NCBI RefSeq assembly: GCF_003625485.1
Contig: NZ_RAIR01000001.1
Location: 62,001-126,000 of the forward strand
Reading direction: 5' to 3'
Length of the DNA stretch: 64,000 bases
Source: Butyrivibrio sp. CB08
Lineage (GTDB): Bacteria > Bacillota > Clostridia > Lachnospirales > Lachnospiraceae
Shown here: positions 8,029-16,196 of the stretch, in pieces
How the letters are laid out: every line of letters begins with the position of its first letter
Position numbering within the stretch: position 1 is the stretch's first letter
Program-made: the position numbers and the translations under genes
Notes under the pieces: model-generated
Databases searched by the model: none
What the model was told of the DNA's origin: nothing
Seen by the model: only the letters and a program-made list of their open reading frames with translations

Positions 8029-8819
8029 ACAATTACGTTAGTGAAATGATCAGAAGAAAACAGGAATTGGAGACGGCTATTTCCCGTGCAGAACAATTTA
8101 TGAAGAAAGCGCCTGCTGGCAAAATAAGAACGATCACGTTAAAAGGACAGGCTTACTTCTACCGTGTGACAAAAGAGACCGACCACCAGGGCAAGTATAT
8201 CCCCAAGACCCACAATGACATGATAACCAGGCTTATTCAGAAAGAATACACTAAAATCTTCCTTAAAGAGGCAACAAGAGAGCTAAGCCAGATCGCTACA
8301 TTCCTTAACCGTCACGCCTCCATTCCGCCTGAATACGCCAGGAATAAGCTTCACAAAAACAAGGCCGACTTCGTTAAACCCTACCTTTTAACAGATGAGG
8401 AAGTTGGTAAACTCTGGGAAAAAGAGCCTTATAAGATAAGCGACTACAAGGTAGAAGAGAGGGTATATCCAACATTAAAGGGTGATAAAGTAAGATCAAA
8501 ATCTGAGGCTCTTATTGCTGACATGTACTATGAAATGGGAATTCCTTACAGGTATGAATGTGCGCTGCTCCTCTCAAACGGTAAGACCAAGTATCCGGAT
8601 TTCACAGTTCTTGATACAAAAAGAAGAAAGATCATTTATCACGAGCACATGGGCCGCCTTGACGAAGATCGCTATAGAAAAGAGAACCTGATTAAACTTA
8701 GTGATTACCGCAAAAGTGGCATCTATACAGGCAAGAACCTGATATTGACCTTTGAGGGAGCGGGGAGCCCCTTCAACATAAATGACATTAAAAAGAGTAC
8801 AACCGAGATGTTTCTCTAG
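8025..8819 (+). CDS. PD-(D/E)XK-like nuclease-fold protein, uncharacterised
   Basis: A 264-residue soluble protein. Residues 1-25 are a charged helix (EMIRRKQELETAISRAEQF), followed by a basic stretch with ITLKGQAYFYRVTKE. Residues ~150-240 look like a PD-(D/E)XK nuclease core: VRSKSEALIADMYYEMGIPY with the N-terminal Glu, YPDFTVLD with the Asp, and IIYHEHMGRLDE in place of the usual (D/E)xK strand, so the lysine is not evident. From memory, similar proteins occur in several copies in many Lachnospiraceae genomes without a known role. AAGAGG is four bases before the ATG. The upstream mini-ORF overlaps it, and a DEDDh exonuclease follows 59 bases later. Nuclease activity is inferred. Confidence 0.75.
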   Translation: MNNYVSEMIRRKQELETAISRAEQFMKKAPAGKIRTITLKGQAYFYRVTKETDHQGKYIPKTHNDMITRLIQKEYTKIFLKEATRELSQIATFLNRHASIPPEYARNKLHKNKADFVKPYLLTDEEVGKLWEKEPYKISDYKVEERVYPTLKGDKVRSKSEALIADMYYEMGIPYRYECALLLSNGKTKYPDFTVLDTKRRKIIYHEHMGRLDEDRYRKENLIKLSDYRKSGIYTGKNLILTFEGAGSPFNINDIKKSTTEMFL

Positions 8820-8878
8820 ATAATATGTTGATACAATAGCCCAAAGCAGGGATAATGGAATGCGGAGGACTATACATC

Positions 8879-9616
8879 ATGGGATACAACAAGTCTTTGG
8901 ACTTTCTAAATATGATACGAAACGGCGCAGAGCCAACTAAAAATAACGAAGCGCATAAAACTCAGGCGCAGAGCACTACCACTAAGTCGGAACCAGAAAA
9001 ACCACAACCACGCCCCACCGCACCCGGCAATACTGCTCACCACGACGCCGCAACAACCAACCTCTTCGCCGTTATCGACACTGAAACAAACTGGAATGAT
9101 CAGGTCATGTCCCTGGGAGTTGCAATAGCAGACCAGAACACCCTCAAGTGCCTGGACACAAGATACTACATCTTTGAGCAGGAAGCCCGTGTCGGTGGCA
9201 TGTACTCAAACGTCATGCATAGCTGCGACGTTAAACCAATCATGGCAACCCGACAGCAGGCCATGCAGGACCTGGCCAGCTACCTGGCAGACCAGAGCAT
9301 TACTGACATCTACGCCTATAACGCCAAGTTCGACTATTCGCACCTGCCAGAACTAAAAGCCTACAATTGGTTTGATATCATGCGCATCGCCGCTTACCGC
9401 CAGTTCAACAAGGCAATTCCTGACTCCGCAGCCTGCTGCAAGACGGGACGCCTTAAATCCAACTATGGCGTTGAACCCATAACCCGCATGCTGACTGGCT
9501 CTTCCAGATACTTTGAAGTCCATAACGCAGTGGCGGATGCTGTTGATGAGCTAAGGATCATTGAACTCCTTGACCTCCCGCTGGACACCTACGAAATCGC
9601 AAAAATAAATAACTAA
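8879..9616 (+). CDS. DEDDh-type 3'-5' exonuclease domain protein
   Basis: A DnaQ/RNase T-like exonuclease of 245 residues from this start. The catalytic motifs are clear: Exo I FAVIDTETNWND, Exo II IYAYNAKFDYSHLPE, and Exo III with the histidine form HNAVADAVDELRI. An N-terminal ~60 residues are polar, rich in Q, T, P and K, and look disordered. Such enzymes trim 3' ends of DNA or RNA with two metal ions. An earlier in-frame ATG at 8855 exists, but GGAGG at 8864-8868 fits the ATG at 8879 (ten-base spacing). Its neighbour is the nuclease-fold protein at 8025; a joint role in nucleic-acid processing is inferred. Confidence 0.85.
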   Translation: MGYNKSLDFLNMIRNGAEPTKNNEAHKTQAQSTTTKSEPEKPQPRPTAPGNTAHHDAATTNLFAVIDTETNWNDQVMSLGVAIADQNTLKCLDTRYYIFEQEARVGGMYSNVMHSCDVKPIMATRQQAMQDLASYLADQSITDIYAYNAKFDYSHLPELKAYNWFDIMRIAAYRQFNKAIPDSAACCKTGRLKSNYGVEPITRMLTGSSRYFEVHNAVADAVDELRIIELLDLPLDTYEIAKINN

Positions 9617-9707
9617 ACCCTCTGAATTGTGCACAGAGCTGTTTACACCACAGCTGTCAGATTGTATATTATATCCGTACAGTTATTAGGAAGGTTTTTG
9701 AAGTAAT

Positions 9708-10895
9708 ATGTGGAATTTTTTAAAAGGCTTCTGGAAAACAGAACGCCCAATATTTAGTCTCTTTAAACTTGGCTGGAAGGTCTGGATCATCATCATGATC
9801 GTTGGAGTGCTTTTCTCCATGGGGCTGGTTGGCTACATTGCCTTGTTTTTCCTGGCAAGTCATCTTTTCAACAAGTATGAAGACAAGCTCAAGAATGGAA
9901 AAGAGATGGGTACCGTCCCTTACTGGGGAAGGATATTCGGACTTAAACAGACCATCAGGCTTCTTTCAGCTGACAAGTTTAAACCATATGTAATGAAGGA
10001 TGGCACTACCTGCCAAAAAGTACAGGTCTCAGAGAGTGGCAGATGGTTCTATGTTAACGGCAGATATTATCCAACCAATCTGGTCCATAGATTTGAACAT
10101 GCCAACAGCAAACTTATCATGATAAACGGTGATTCCATCAAGAACCAGATGTGGCTTGATGATCCGGTAGTACGTAAGGCGCTGGACGAGATCCTTTATT
10201 CTAAAAAGGCATTTTACAACTACGAGCGAAGAAACTCTGCTATAGCAGACATTCAGGAAGCATTTAAGAATGTCTACAAGGGCAAGCTTCCAGAAATGTC
10301 AAAGGCTGACTGGGACGAGCTCAGATATCGCTGGGAGCAGGAACTTGCTGATATCGAGGCTGGCAAGACTGAGCGCAGTAACTTCAATCAGCGCATGAGA
10401 GAACTTGAGACCGACAAGGGAGCTAAGAAGGAACTGTTTGGCAGAGTCCTTCTGGACCAGGAGATCAACATTATCAGCAAGGCCATTAAAGATGGTAGGA
10501 TAAAAGAGATAGATGGCTGGTTTGACATATCTCTTTTCCGAAACGATATCTGCGTAATAAATGGTGTCAAGCTGGCGAAGTGCCTTGGGTATCCAGAAAA
10601 TGCCAGTGCGCTGGAGTTTCTTTTCCAGTGTATAAAGGATATACAGAAGCCATACTTTGAAGAGGCAATCAACACACTGGAGCAGTTTCCTGAGGAGGAC
10701 GTCATTCCGCTTATCGAGAAGTATGTGACTATCGCCCATGAAGAAGGCGATGTGCTCTTTGGCGCAGGGCTTTTGTATCTTAGTAAGCGCATAGGTTATG
10801 AGATCAGTTTGAAAAGAGATTCATCCGGAGATATCAAGTTAGAGGAGTCCGAGAGCGAGTTTGAGAAAATGGTGCTTGCACAGGGGAAGATGTGA
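9708..10895 (+). CDS. membrane-anchored protein of unknown function
   Basis: Not recognised. A 395-residue protein with two adjacent hydrophobic segments near the N-terminus (about residues 22-50: VWIIIMIVGVLFSMGLVGYI and ALFFLASHLF), then a large charged cytoplasmic part. Residues ~100-125 include SESGRWFYVNGRYYPTNLVH, a tryptophan/tyrosine-rich beta segment. The middle (~170-250) is helical and charged, fitting a coiled coil. AGGAAGG lies about 14 bases before the ATG, rather far, but an upstream stop rules out an earlier start. Its last codon and stop (ATGTGA) overlap the GTG of the next frame, so the two genes are probably co-transcribed. Confidence 0.7.
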   Translation: MWNFLKGFWKTERPIFSLFKLGWKVWIIIMIVGVLFSMGLVGYIALFFLASHLFNKYEDKLKNGKEMGTVPYWGRIFGLKQTIRLLSADKFKPYVMKDGTTCQKVQVSESGRWFYVNGRYYPTNLVHRFEHANSKLIMINGDSIKNQMWLDDPVVRKALDEILYSKKAFYNYERRNSAIADIQEAFKNVYKGKLPEMSKADWDELRYRWEQELADIEAGKTERSNFNQRMRELETDKGAKKELFGRVLLDQEINIISKAIKDGRIKEIDGWFDISLFRNDICVINGVKLAKCLGYPENASALEFLFQCIKDIQKPYFEEAINTLEQFPEEDVIPLIEKYVTIAHEEGDVLFGAGLLYLSKRIGYEISLKRDSSGDIKLEESESEFEKMVLAQGKM

Positions 10896-10915
10896 CAGGC
10901 AAGGCAGGAGGCAGA

Positions 10916-11248
10916 ATGGAAGCTATTTTAACTTTATTGTTCTACGGCGCAGTTGTTTTTTCCATCGTCAGGGCTATCAGGAAGAAAAAGGGATTGCCCA
11001 CCAAGGATTTTAAGACCATGATTCCCATGGGAAAAGAGTCTGGCGCGATGCCCCATGCTCACCAAAAGCCCGGGAAATATGATACTTACAATAAAAAGAC
11101 CAAGTTCCACAGCAAGGAATCTGGCTCCATGCCTCATGAGCACAAAAATGAGAAGTACAGATCTATGGCGGACGCATCAAACCTGCCAAAGGGATATATT
11201 CTGTTAAATGGAGAGCCAGTCAGGGTTGCTGATCTTGAGGGCAAATAA
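10916..11248 (+). CDS. small membrane protein with duplicated ESG-MPH-H motif
   Basis: Not recognised. From the ATG at 10916 it is 110 residues. AGGAGG precedes that ATG by four bases. A GTG at 10892 that overlaps the previous stop would add eight residues. The first ~20 residues are one membrane helix (AILTLLFYGAVVFSIVRAIR), followed by a basic, polar tail. The tail holds two copies of a short motif, KESGAMPHAH and KESGSMPHEH, about 30 residues apart. The paired histidines could bind metal, but that is a guess. It probably works with the membrane protein just upstream. Confidence 0.65.
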   Translation: MEAILTLLFYGAVVFSIVRAIRKKKGLPTKDFKTMIPMGKESGAMPHAHQKPGKYDTYNKKTKFHSKESGSMPHEHKNEKYRSMADASNLPKGYILLNGEPVRVADLEGK

Positions 11249-11374
11249 TTTTGGACAAGAATTAAGTTCCTTCATAATAATTTAATATTCGAAATAACGT
11301 AATTTAATCCCTTTTATGGTACAATTTTAGTGTATCGGCTTTAACACGAAATTGTATGTGAAAGGGATTATTTT

Positions 11375-12838
11375 ATGAATTCAGAACAGTACAAAAGAGC
11401 CAATAATAACAGTTTCTATGTAACTATCGTAATTATGATAAGCGGAATAATGATGACTGTATTTTCCATCTTCCAGTATGGACCGAATCTTGGAAGAAAT
11501 CTTATAGTTGTCAGTTCCTTCCTCTGCGCAGGAATATGTGCATTTGGAAACTTCAAGCATGCCTATGAAAAGAAGGGCTCCATCATGATAATGGGCGGCG
11601 CCACGATTTTCTATTTCGTAATTCTTATCGCCGAGGATAGCCTCATCTACTTTGCTTTCGGCCTTCCAATCCTTATCTGCAGTATCATTTTCTTAAATGC
11701 CAGGCTCTGTAAATTCGGTATCGGGGCGATCATTATCTCTTTTGTCATCACTGTTATCAAGAAAACCATGACAACAGGTGAATTTGATCTGGAGCTCGTT
11801 CCAGCAGCCATCACTCTGGCGCTGGCATTTGTAGCCTGCCTTTGCACAGTTACACTCCTTACCAAATTCAACGAGGAGAACAACGCCAAGATTACCAAGA
11901 ATGCAGAGGAGACTCTTGAAACAGGTAATGCCATGGCAGAAATTGCCAACACCATTACAGACCTCTTCAACAAGTCTCAGGATGACATGGTAGCCCTTCA
12001 GGAGATCATGGAGACCCAGCACTCCGGAATGCAGGATATCGCCAGCAGCATGGAGAGCACGGCTCAGGCCATCACCAATCAGGCTCAGAAGGTTCAGCAG
12101 ATCCAGGAAGAGACTGAGACAACAGAGGCCAATAGAAAAGAGATGACGAAGGCCTCAGAGAGCGCTCAGAGCACCGTTCGCGAGGGCGTTCAGGTTATCA
12201 CAGAGTTAAAAGAAAAATCGGCTAATGTTGAGCAGCAGAGCCAGGTTACTGTTGAAGCTACTCAGGCCGTTATCAGAAAAGTTGAAGAAGTACAGAAGAT
12301 CGTCAGCACAATCATGTCCATAGCAAAGCAGACAAACCTCCTTGCTCTCAACGCCAGCATTGAGGCTGCAAGAGCAGGTGATGCAGGAAAGGGCTTTGCA
12401 GTTGTTGCTAATGATGTCCGCGAACTTGCAGCAGGCACCAATACAGCGTCCACTGAGATCACAGGTATTATCAACGAGCTTGTTGAGGATGTTCAGAAGG
12501 CAATGGCAAGTATCGACGATACAGTAACCAGCGTGACTGAGCAGAACCAGATGATCCAGACCGTTGGTGAAAACTTCGACAGCATCAACGACAACGTAAG
12601 CGAGATGCTTTCACGTTTCGAAGAGATCGGAGAAGGTATGAAGTCCATCGCAACTTCTACCACCGAGATCAACGATTCCATCTCAAACCTTTCTGCAACC
12701 AGCGAGGAAGTTGCATCCCTTTCAAACCAGGGCGTACAGTCCTCCGACGACGCAGTGGAGAAGTTCGACGAGTTCAAGACTATCCTTGGCGAGATCTTCA
12801 TGCAGGCTAACAAGCTCAAGGATATGCAGGCTGAGTAA
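11375..12838 (+). CDS. methyl-accepting chemotaxis protein without a periplasmic sensor
   Basis: A 487-residue receptor. Residues ~15-165 hold about six hydrophobic segments with very short loops, so sensing would be within or near the membrane. No HAMP domain is evident. Residues ~190-480 are the long cytoplasmic coiled coil with the highly conserved hairpin tip ([20 protein letters not shown] and [14 protein letters not shown], residues ~320-355), which binds CheA and CheW. It passes signals to the flagellar motor. AAAGGGATT lies ahead of the ATG and a strong terminator follows. No other chemotaxis gene is in the window, so it is an orphan receptor. Confidence 0.93.
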   Translation: MNSEQYKRANNNSFYVTIVIMISGIMMTVFSIFQYGPNLGRNLIVVSSFLCAGICAFGNFKHAYEKKGSIMIMGGATIFYFVILIAEDSLIYFAFGLPILICSIIFLNARLCKFGIGAIIISFVITVIKKTMTTGEFDLELVPAAITLALAFVACLCTVTLLTKFNEENNAKITKNAEETLETGNAMAEIANTITDLFNKSQDDMVALQEIMETQHSGMQDIASSMESTAQAITNQAQKVQQIQEETETTEANRKEMTKASESAQSTVREGVQVITELKEKSANVEQQSQVTVEATQAVIRKVEEVQKIVSTIMSIAKQTNLLALNASIEAARAGDAGKGFAVVANDVRELAAGTNTASTEITGIINELVEDVQKAMASIDDTVTSVTEQNQMIQTVGENFDSINDNVSEMLSRFEEIGEGMKSIATSTTEINDSISNLSATSEEVASLSNQGVQSSDDAVEKFDEFKTILGEIFMQANKLKDMQAE

Positions 12839-12872
12839 GCACCAGGAAAATTAAAAAACTTAAATTTTTATT

Positions 12873-12910
12873 AAAAAAGCATGGATGACCACAAAATCTA
12901 TGCTTTTTTT
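12873..12910 (+). terminator. intrinsic terminator after the chemotaxis gene
   Basis: The core stem AGCATGGAT/ATCTATGCT (one wobble) extends to 14 bp through flanking A and T runs. It is followed by a T tract and forms the first part of a 63-bp sequence repeated at 13847. Confidence 0.9.
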
Positions 12911-12940
12911 CATGACAAATAACAAGATATGGAGTAAAAT
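12878..12940 (+). repeat. terminator-promoter cassette, copy 1
   Basis: 63 bp with 51 identities to 13847-13909 and no gaps. It joins a terminator hairpin to a promoter. Stem changes between the copies are compensated (A-T here, G-C in copy 2). Confidence 0.85.
12912..12940 (+). promoter_or_regulatory. promoter for the priming transferase gene
   Basis: -35 ATGACA at 12912-12917, 17-bp spacer, -10 TAAAAT at 12935-12940. Transcription would start near 12948, about 140 bases before the gene at 13088. Confidence 0.7.
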
Positions 12941-13087
12941 AAATAATGGTAGTTATTTTTTTCGGAATGATTATGGCTATAACGCTAGAAACTATAAGTA
13001 TTTTCCTCAAAATTGCCGATATATCAGATAGGCATGGATGCCAATAAAGTCATTCAGGATGATCACAACCTACGAGGGGGTTATGAT

Positions 13088-13798
13088 ATGGCAAAAACAT
13101 CAGCGCTTCGTTATGAGGCACTGCATAATACCACCAGTACTCCGGGTAAAAAAATCATCGAACTGAATTATCAGGAAATATATGATCATAAGCCCAATAT
13201 CTATAAATGGGTTAAAAGAGCTTTTGATGCTGTAGTTGCATCTATAGCTCTTGTTTTGCTGTCTCCTATTTTTCTTATAACCGCGCTTGCAATTGTTCTT
13301 GAGGATGGCGGTCCTGTATTTTTCACCCAGCAAAGAGCTGGACAGAATATGCAGAGCTTCAAGATCTATAAGTTCAGGAGCATGTATAGAAACGCGGAAG
13401 CTCAGTTTGAGCGCATGCAGTCTCAGAACGAGCAGACAGGACACGCATTTAAGATCAAGAACGATCCAAGAGTAACACATGTTGGACGATTCATTAGAAG
13501 ATATTCCATCGATGAGCTTCCACAGCTCCTTAACATCATCAAAGGTGATATGAGTATCGTTGGTCCAAGACCAATCCTTTATCACCAGATGGAGGAGTGC
13601 AATGCTTACGAGAAACAGCGTCTTATCGTTAAGCCAGGACTTACCTGCTATTGGCAGGTTTGCGGTAGAGCTAAGATCAAGTGGGATCGTTGGGTTGAAC
13701 TGGATCTTCAGTATATTGAGGATATGGGAATCTTCAAGGATATTGAGCTTATCTTTAGAACAATCCCTGCAGTGTTTGGTAAAGACGGAGCGTACTAA
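13088..13798 (+). CDS. polyprenyl-phosphate sugar-phosphate transferase (priming transferase)
   Basis: Starts exopolysaccharide repeat-unit assembly by moving a sugar-1-phosphate from a nucleotide sugar onto undecaprenyl phosphate. The 236-residue protein is the short, single-hydrophobic-segment form of the bacterial sugar transferase family: WVKRAFDAVVASIALVLLSP, then FFTQQRAGQNMQSFKIYKFR, KNDPRVTHVGRFIRRYSIDE, the highly conserved GDMSIVGPRP, and KPGLTCYWQVCGR. A frame open from 13013 adds 25 residues, but GAGGGGG seven bases before the ATG at 13088 fixes the start. It is set apart from the glycosyltransferases by its own promoter and terminator, which form a duplicated cassette. The sugar is unknown. 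Confidence 0.92.
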   Translation: MAKTSALRYEALHNTTSTPGKKIIELNYQEIYDHKPNIYKWVKRAFDAVVASIALVLLSPIFLITALAIVLEDGGPVFFTQQRAGQNMQSFKIYKFRSMYRNAEAQFERMQSQNEQTGHAFKIKNDPRVTHVGRFIRRYSIDELPQLLNIIKGDMSIVGPRPILYHQMEECNAYEKQRLIVKPGLTCYWQVCGRAKIKWDRWVELDLQYIEDMGIFKDIELIFRTIPAVFGKDGAY

Positions 13799-13846
13799 AT
13801 TGGGTTATTAGATTGAACCATTTGATACTTAATGCAATTATTGAAG

Positions 13847-13878
13847 AGCGTAGATTACCACAAAATCTACGCTTTTTT
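13847..13878 (+). terminator. intrinsic terminator after the priming transferase
   Basis: A perfect 9-bp stem AGCGTAGAT/ATCTACGCT followed by six T's, 49 bases after the stop codon. Confidence 0.9.
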
Positions 13879-13880
13879 CT

Positions 13881-13909
13881 ATGACAAAATACTAGATATA
13901 GAATATAAT
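13881..13909 (+). promoter_or_regulatory. promoter for the exopolysaccharide operon
   Basis: -35 ATGACA at 13881-13886, 17-bp spacer, perfect -10 TATAAT at 13904-13909, about 58 bases before the first glycosyltransferase gene. It is stronger than copy 1, whose -10 is TAAAAT. Confidence 0.8.
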
Positions 13910-13967
13910 AATGTATAGAGTTTAAGTAAGATGGAGTAAGTATTGATTATTAAGTGGGGGATATGTT

Positions 13968-15089
13968 TTGTGCAAAGAATCAACCAGGATCCTTTTGATA
14001 GGTAATTGTTATTATTCTGTATTTAGGTTTAGAAAAGAGTTGATACAACGGTTGATAAAAGAGGGATATGAGGTATGGACTGCATTTCCTAATGGTGAGC
14101 ATGATGAACAGGAACGAGGTGAAGAAACAGCAAAGGAATATGGCTGCCATTTTATTGAGCTATCAATGTCTCGAAGATCGATGAATGTAATAAACGAGAT
14201 TAAATATATTGTTCAAGTAAACAAATTGATAAAAGCTATATGTCCCCAAATGGTGCTTTTATATACAATTAAGCCTAATCTATATGGCGGGTTGCTGTCC
14301 CATTTACATAGAACACCCTACATAATTAATGTGACAGGGCTTGGATCTGCCTTCAACAGGAATCGTATTATTGCCTGGGTTTTGAAGAAAATGTATTTGG
14401 TAGTTATGAATTCTTCTTTTTATACATTTTTTCAGAATGAACACGATCATGAATATTTCAATGAGAACATAAATCATAGAAATGTTAAAGTCTTGCCTGG
14501 ATCAGGAGTAAATACAGAGGAGTATTACCTTCAACCATATCATGATGGGGACGTTGTTCGATTTCTTTACATGTCGAGAGTGATGAAAGAAAAAGGGATT
14601 GAAGAATTCCTACAAGCAGCAAGTTATTTCAAAGATTATCCAAATATTGAATTTGTGATATGTGGCGACTGTGAAGAATGTTATGAGGAAAGATTGCAGC
14701 AGTTGGAAAAAGAGGGAAATGTTCACTACTTGGGACAGATTTCCGATGTGAGATGTGTAATAAAAGATTCTGACTGTATTGTACATCCTTCATATTACAA
14801 TGAAGGAATTTCTAATGTTCTATTAGAGGCGTCGTCTTGCGGAAGAGCTATTATAACAACCGAAAAATCAGGCTGTAAAGAAGTTGTTGATGCTGGTAAA
14901 AATGGATTTGTTATACCCACAAGAGATTCCCATGAATTGATAAAGGCAATAAAACGATTTATAGATATTGATAGGGAACAGAAGATTGCCATGGGCAGAG
15001 AAGGAAGGAAGCTTGTTGAGAAATCATTTGATCGCAATAAGGTTATCAATGAATATCTCAAAGTCATAGGTATGGCTGTTCAACAGTAG
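13968..15089 (+). CDS. glycosyltransferase, GT4-like (GT-B fold)
   Basis: A 373-residue cytoplasmic sugar transferase that probably adds a sugar to the lipid-linked repeat unit. The N-terminal Rossmann half includes TRILLIGNCYYSVFRFRKEL and NVTGLGSAFNRN; the C-terminal half has RFLYMSRVMKEKGIEEFLQA and the nucleotide-sugar motif HPSYYNEGISNVLLEASSCG with its conserved glutamate. It resembles the EpsD-type enzymes of capsule loci. The start is TTG, the only in-frame start after GGGGG at 13956-13960. It is the first gene of a tightly packed run to 21789 that is visibly AT-rich. Donor and acceptor are unknown. Confidence 0.88.
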   Translation: MCKESTRILLIGNCYYSVFRFRKELIQRLIKEGYEVWTAFPNGEHDEQERGEETAKEYGCHFIELSMSRRSMNVINEIKYIVQVNKLIKAICPQMVLLYTIKPNLYGGLLSHLHRTPYIINVTGLGSAFNRNRIIAWVLKKMYLVVMNSSFYTFFQNEHDHEYFNENINHRNVKVLPGSGVNTEEYYLQPYHDGDVVRFLYMSRVMKEKGIEEFLQAASYFKDYPNIEFVICGDCEECYEERLQQLEKEGNVHYLGQISDVRCVIKDSDCIVHPSYYNEGISNVLLEASSCGRAIITTEKSGCKEVVDAGKNGFVIPTRDSHELIKAIKRFIDIDREQKIAMGREGRKLVEKSFDRNKVINEYLKVIGMAVQQ

Positions 15090-15098
15090 GAGAATAAA

Positions 15099-16196
15099 GT
15101 GATCAGAGTTCTTCAAGTTTTACAGAATCTGAATATGGGTGGTGCAGAATCATATGTGATGAATATATACAGGGAGATAGACAGAAGCCTTGTTCAGTTT
15201 GATTTTGCAGTTCAACATAAAGGCGGTTTTTTTGAAGAAGAAATAAAAAGACTGGGAGGAAATATTTATTATCTTCCTCATTTTAAAATCTATAACGGAA
15301 TGATATTCGAAAAAAGACTTATCAGCTTGTTAAAAGATCATCCGGAAATATCGATAGTACATAGCCATAATAATAATATTGGTGCTTTTGCTGTTCGCGC
15401 AGCTGTTAAGGCAAATGTACAAAAAACAGTTGCTCATTCGCATACGAACAAAAAAAGTATAAGTAATTGGAAAGACGTAATATATTGCATGATAAATCCA
15501 TATTCCAGATATCTTTTTGAAAAGTATTCGAAGATACGTTTGGCGTGCTCTTATGCAGCCGGGAAATGGCAGTATGGAAATAAAACGAACTTTAGTGTGA
15601 TAAATAACGCAATTGACATTAGTAAATTTGCATACAATGAAAAAATAAGAGATGAATTAAAGCAAAGATATATACTTCAAAATAGAATTGTCATAGGGCA
15701 TGTGGGAAGATTGGAGAAAGTAAAGAACCAGGCTTTCTTGATTGAGGTGTTCGCTGAAGTTCATAAAAAGTATCATAATACAGTTTTATTGATTATTGGA
15801 GAAGGAAAGGAAAAAGAGAATCTTATCAGGCATATTAGCAAATATGGGTTAGATGACAGTGTTATTATTCTGAATAATCAAGAAGAAATTGAAAAGTATT
15901 ATCAGCTTATGGATGTTTTTGTCTTGACTTCTTTGTATGAAGGGTTCCCAATGACCCTATTAGAAGCGCAAGCATCCGGCATGTGGTGCGTGGTATCAGA
16001 TAGAATCGATAAGGAAACTAACTTAACGGGCAAAGTGGTGTATCTGGATCTGAAAAGCGATATTAAGCTATGGAGTGAGGCTGTTTATGAGAAGGCAATG
16101 ATGGCTAGGGATAATTGTGATATAAGATTACAGCAATATGATATACGTGTTATTGCAAGAGAACTACAGAATCTGTATTTGAACGAGCTTGGGTAA
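15099..16196 (+). CDS. glycosyltransferase, GT4-like (EpsF-type)
   Basis: A 365-residue GT-B fold glycosyltransferase. The opening (IRVLQVLQNLNMGGAESYVM) and the donor-site region (RIVIGHVGRLEKVKNQAFLI, then FVLTSLYEGFPMTLLEAQAS) are typical of GT4 enzymes in Gram-positive exopolysaccharide loci. GTG start with AGGAG at 15089-15093, starting nine bases after the previous stop. It would transfer one sugar onto the growing undecaprenyl-linked unit on the inner membrane face. The specific sugar cannot be read. Confidence 0.88.
   Translation: MIRVLQVLQNLNMGGAESYVMNIYREIDRSLVQFDFAVQHKGGFFEEEIKRLGGNIYYLPHFKIYNGMIFEKRLISLLKDHPEISIVHSHNNNIGAFAVRAAVKANVQKTVAHSHTNKKSISNWKDVIYCMINPYSRYLFEKYSKIRLACSYAAGKWQYGNKTNFSVINNAIDISKFAYNEKIRDELKQRYILQNRIVIGHVGRLEKVKNQAFLIEVFAEVHKKYHNTVLLIIGEGKEKENLIRHISKYGLDDSVIILNNQEEIEKYYQLMDVFVLTSLYEGFPMTLLEAQASGMWCVVSDRIDKETNLTGKVVYLDLKSDIKLWSEAVYEKAMMARDNCDIRLQQYDIRVIARELQNLYLNELG

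Larger units (their letters stand above)
13847..13909 (+). repeat. terminator-promoter cassette, copy 2
   Basis: The second copy of the 63-bp cassette at 12878-12940 (about 81% identity). Together the copies bracket the priming transferase gene. Confidence 0.85.

Noticed and set aside
7302..8819. Retron-type element
   Set aside because: The long stem recalls a retron RNA, but no reverse transcriptase is encoded nearby.
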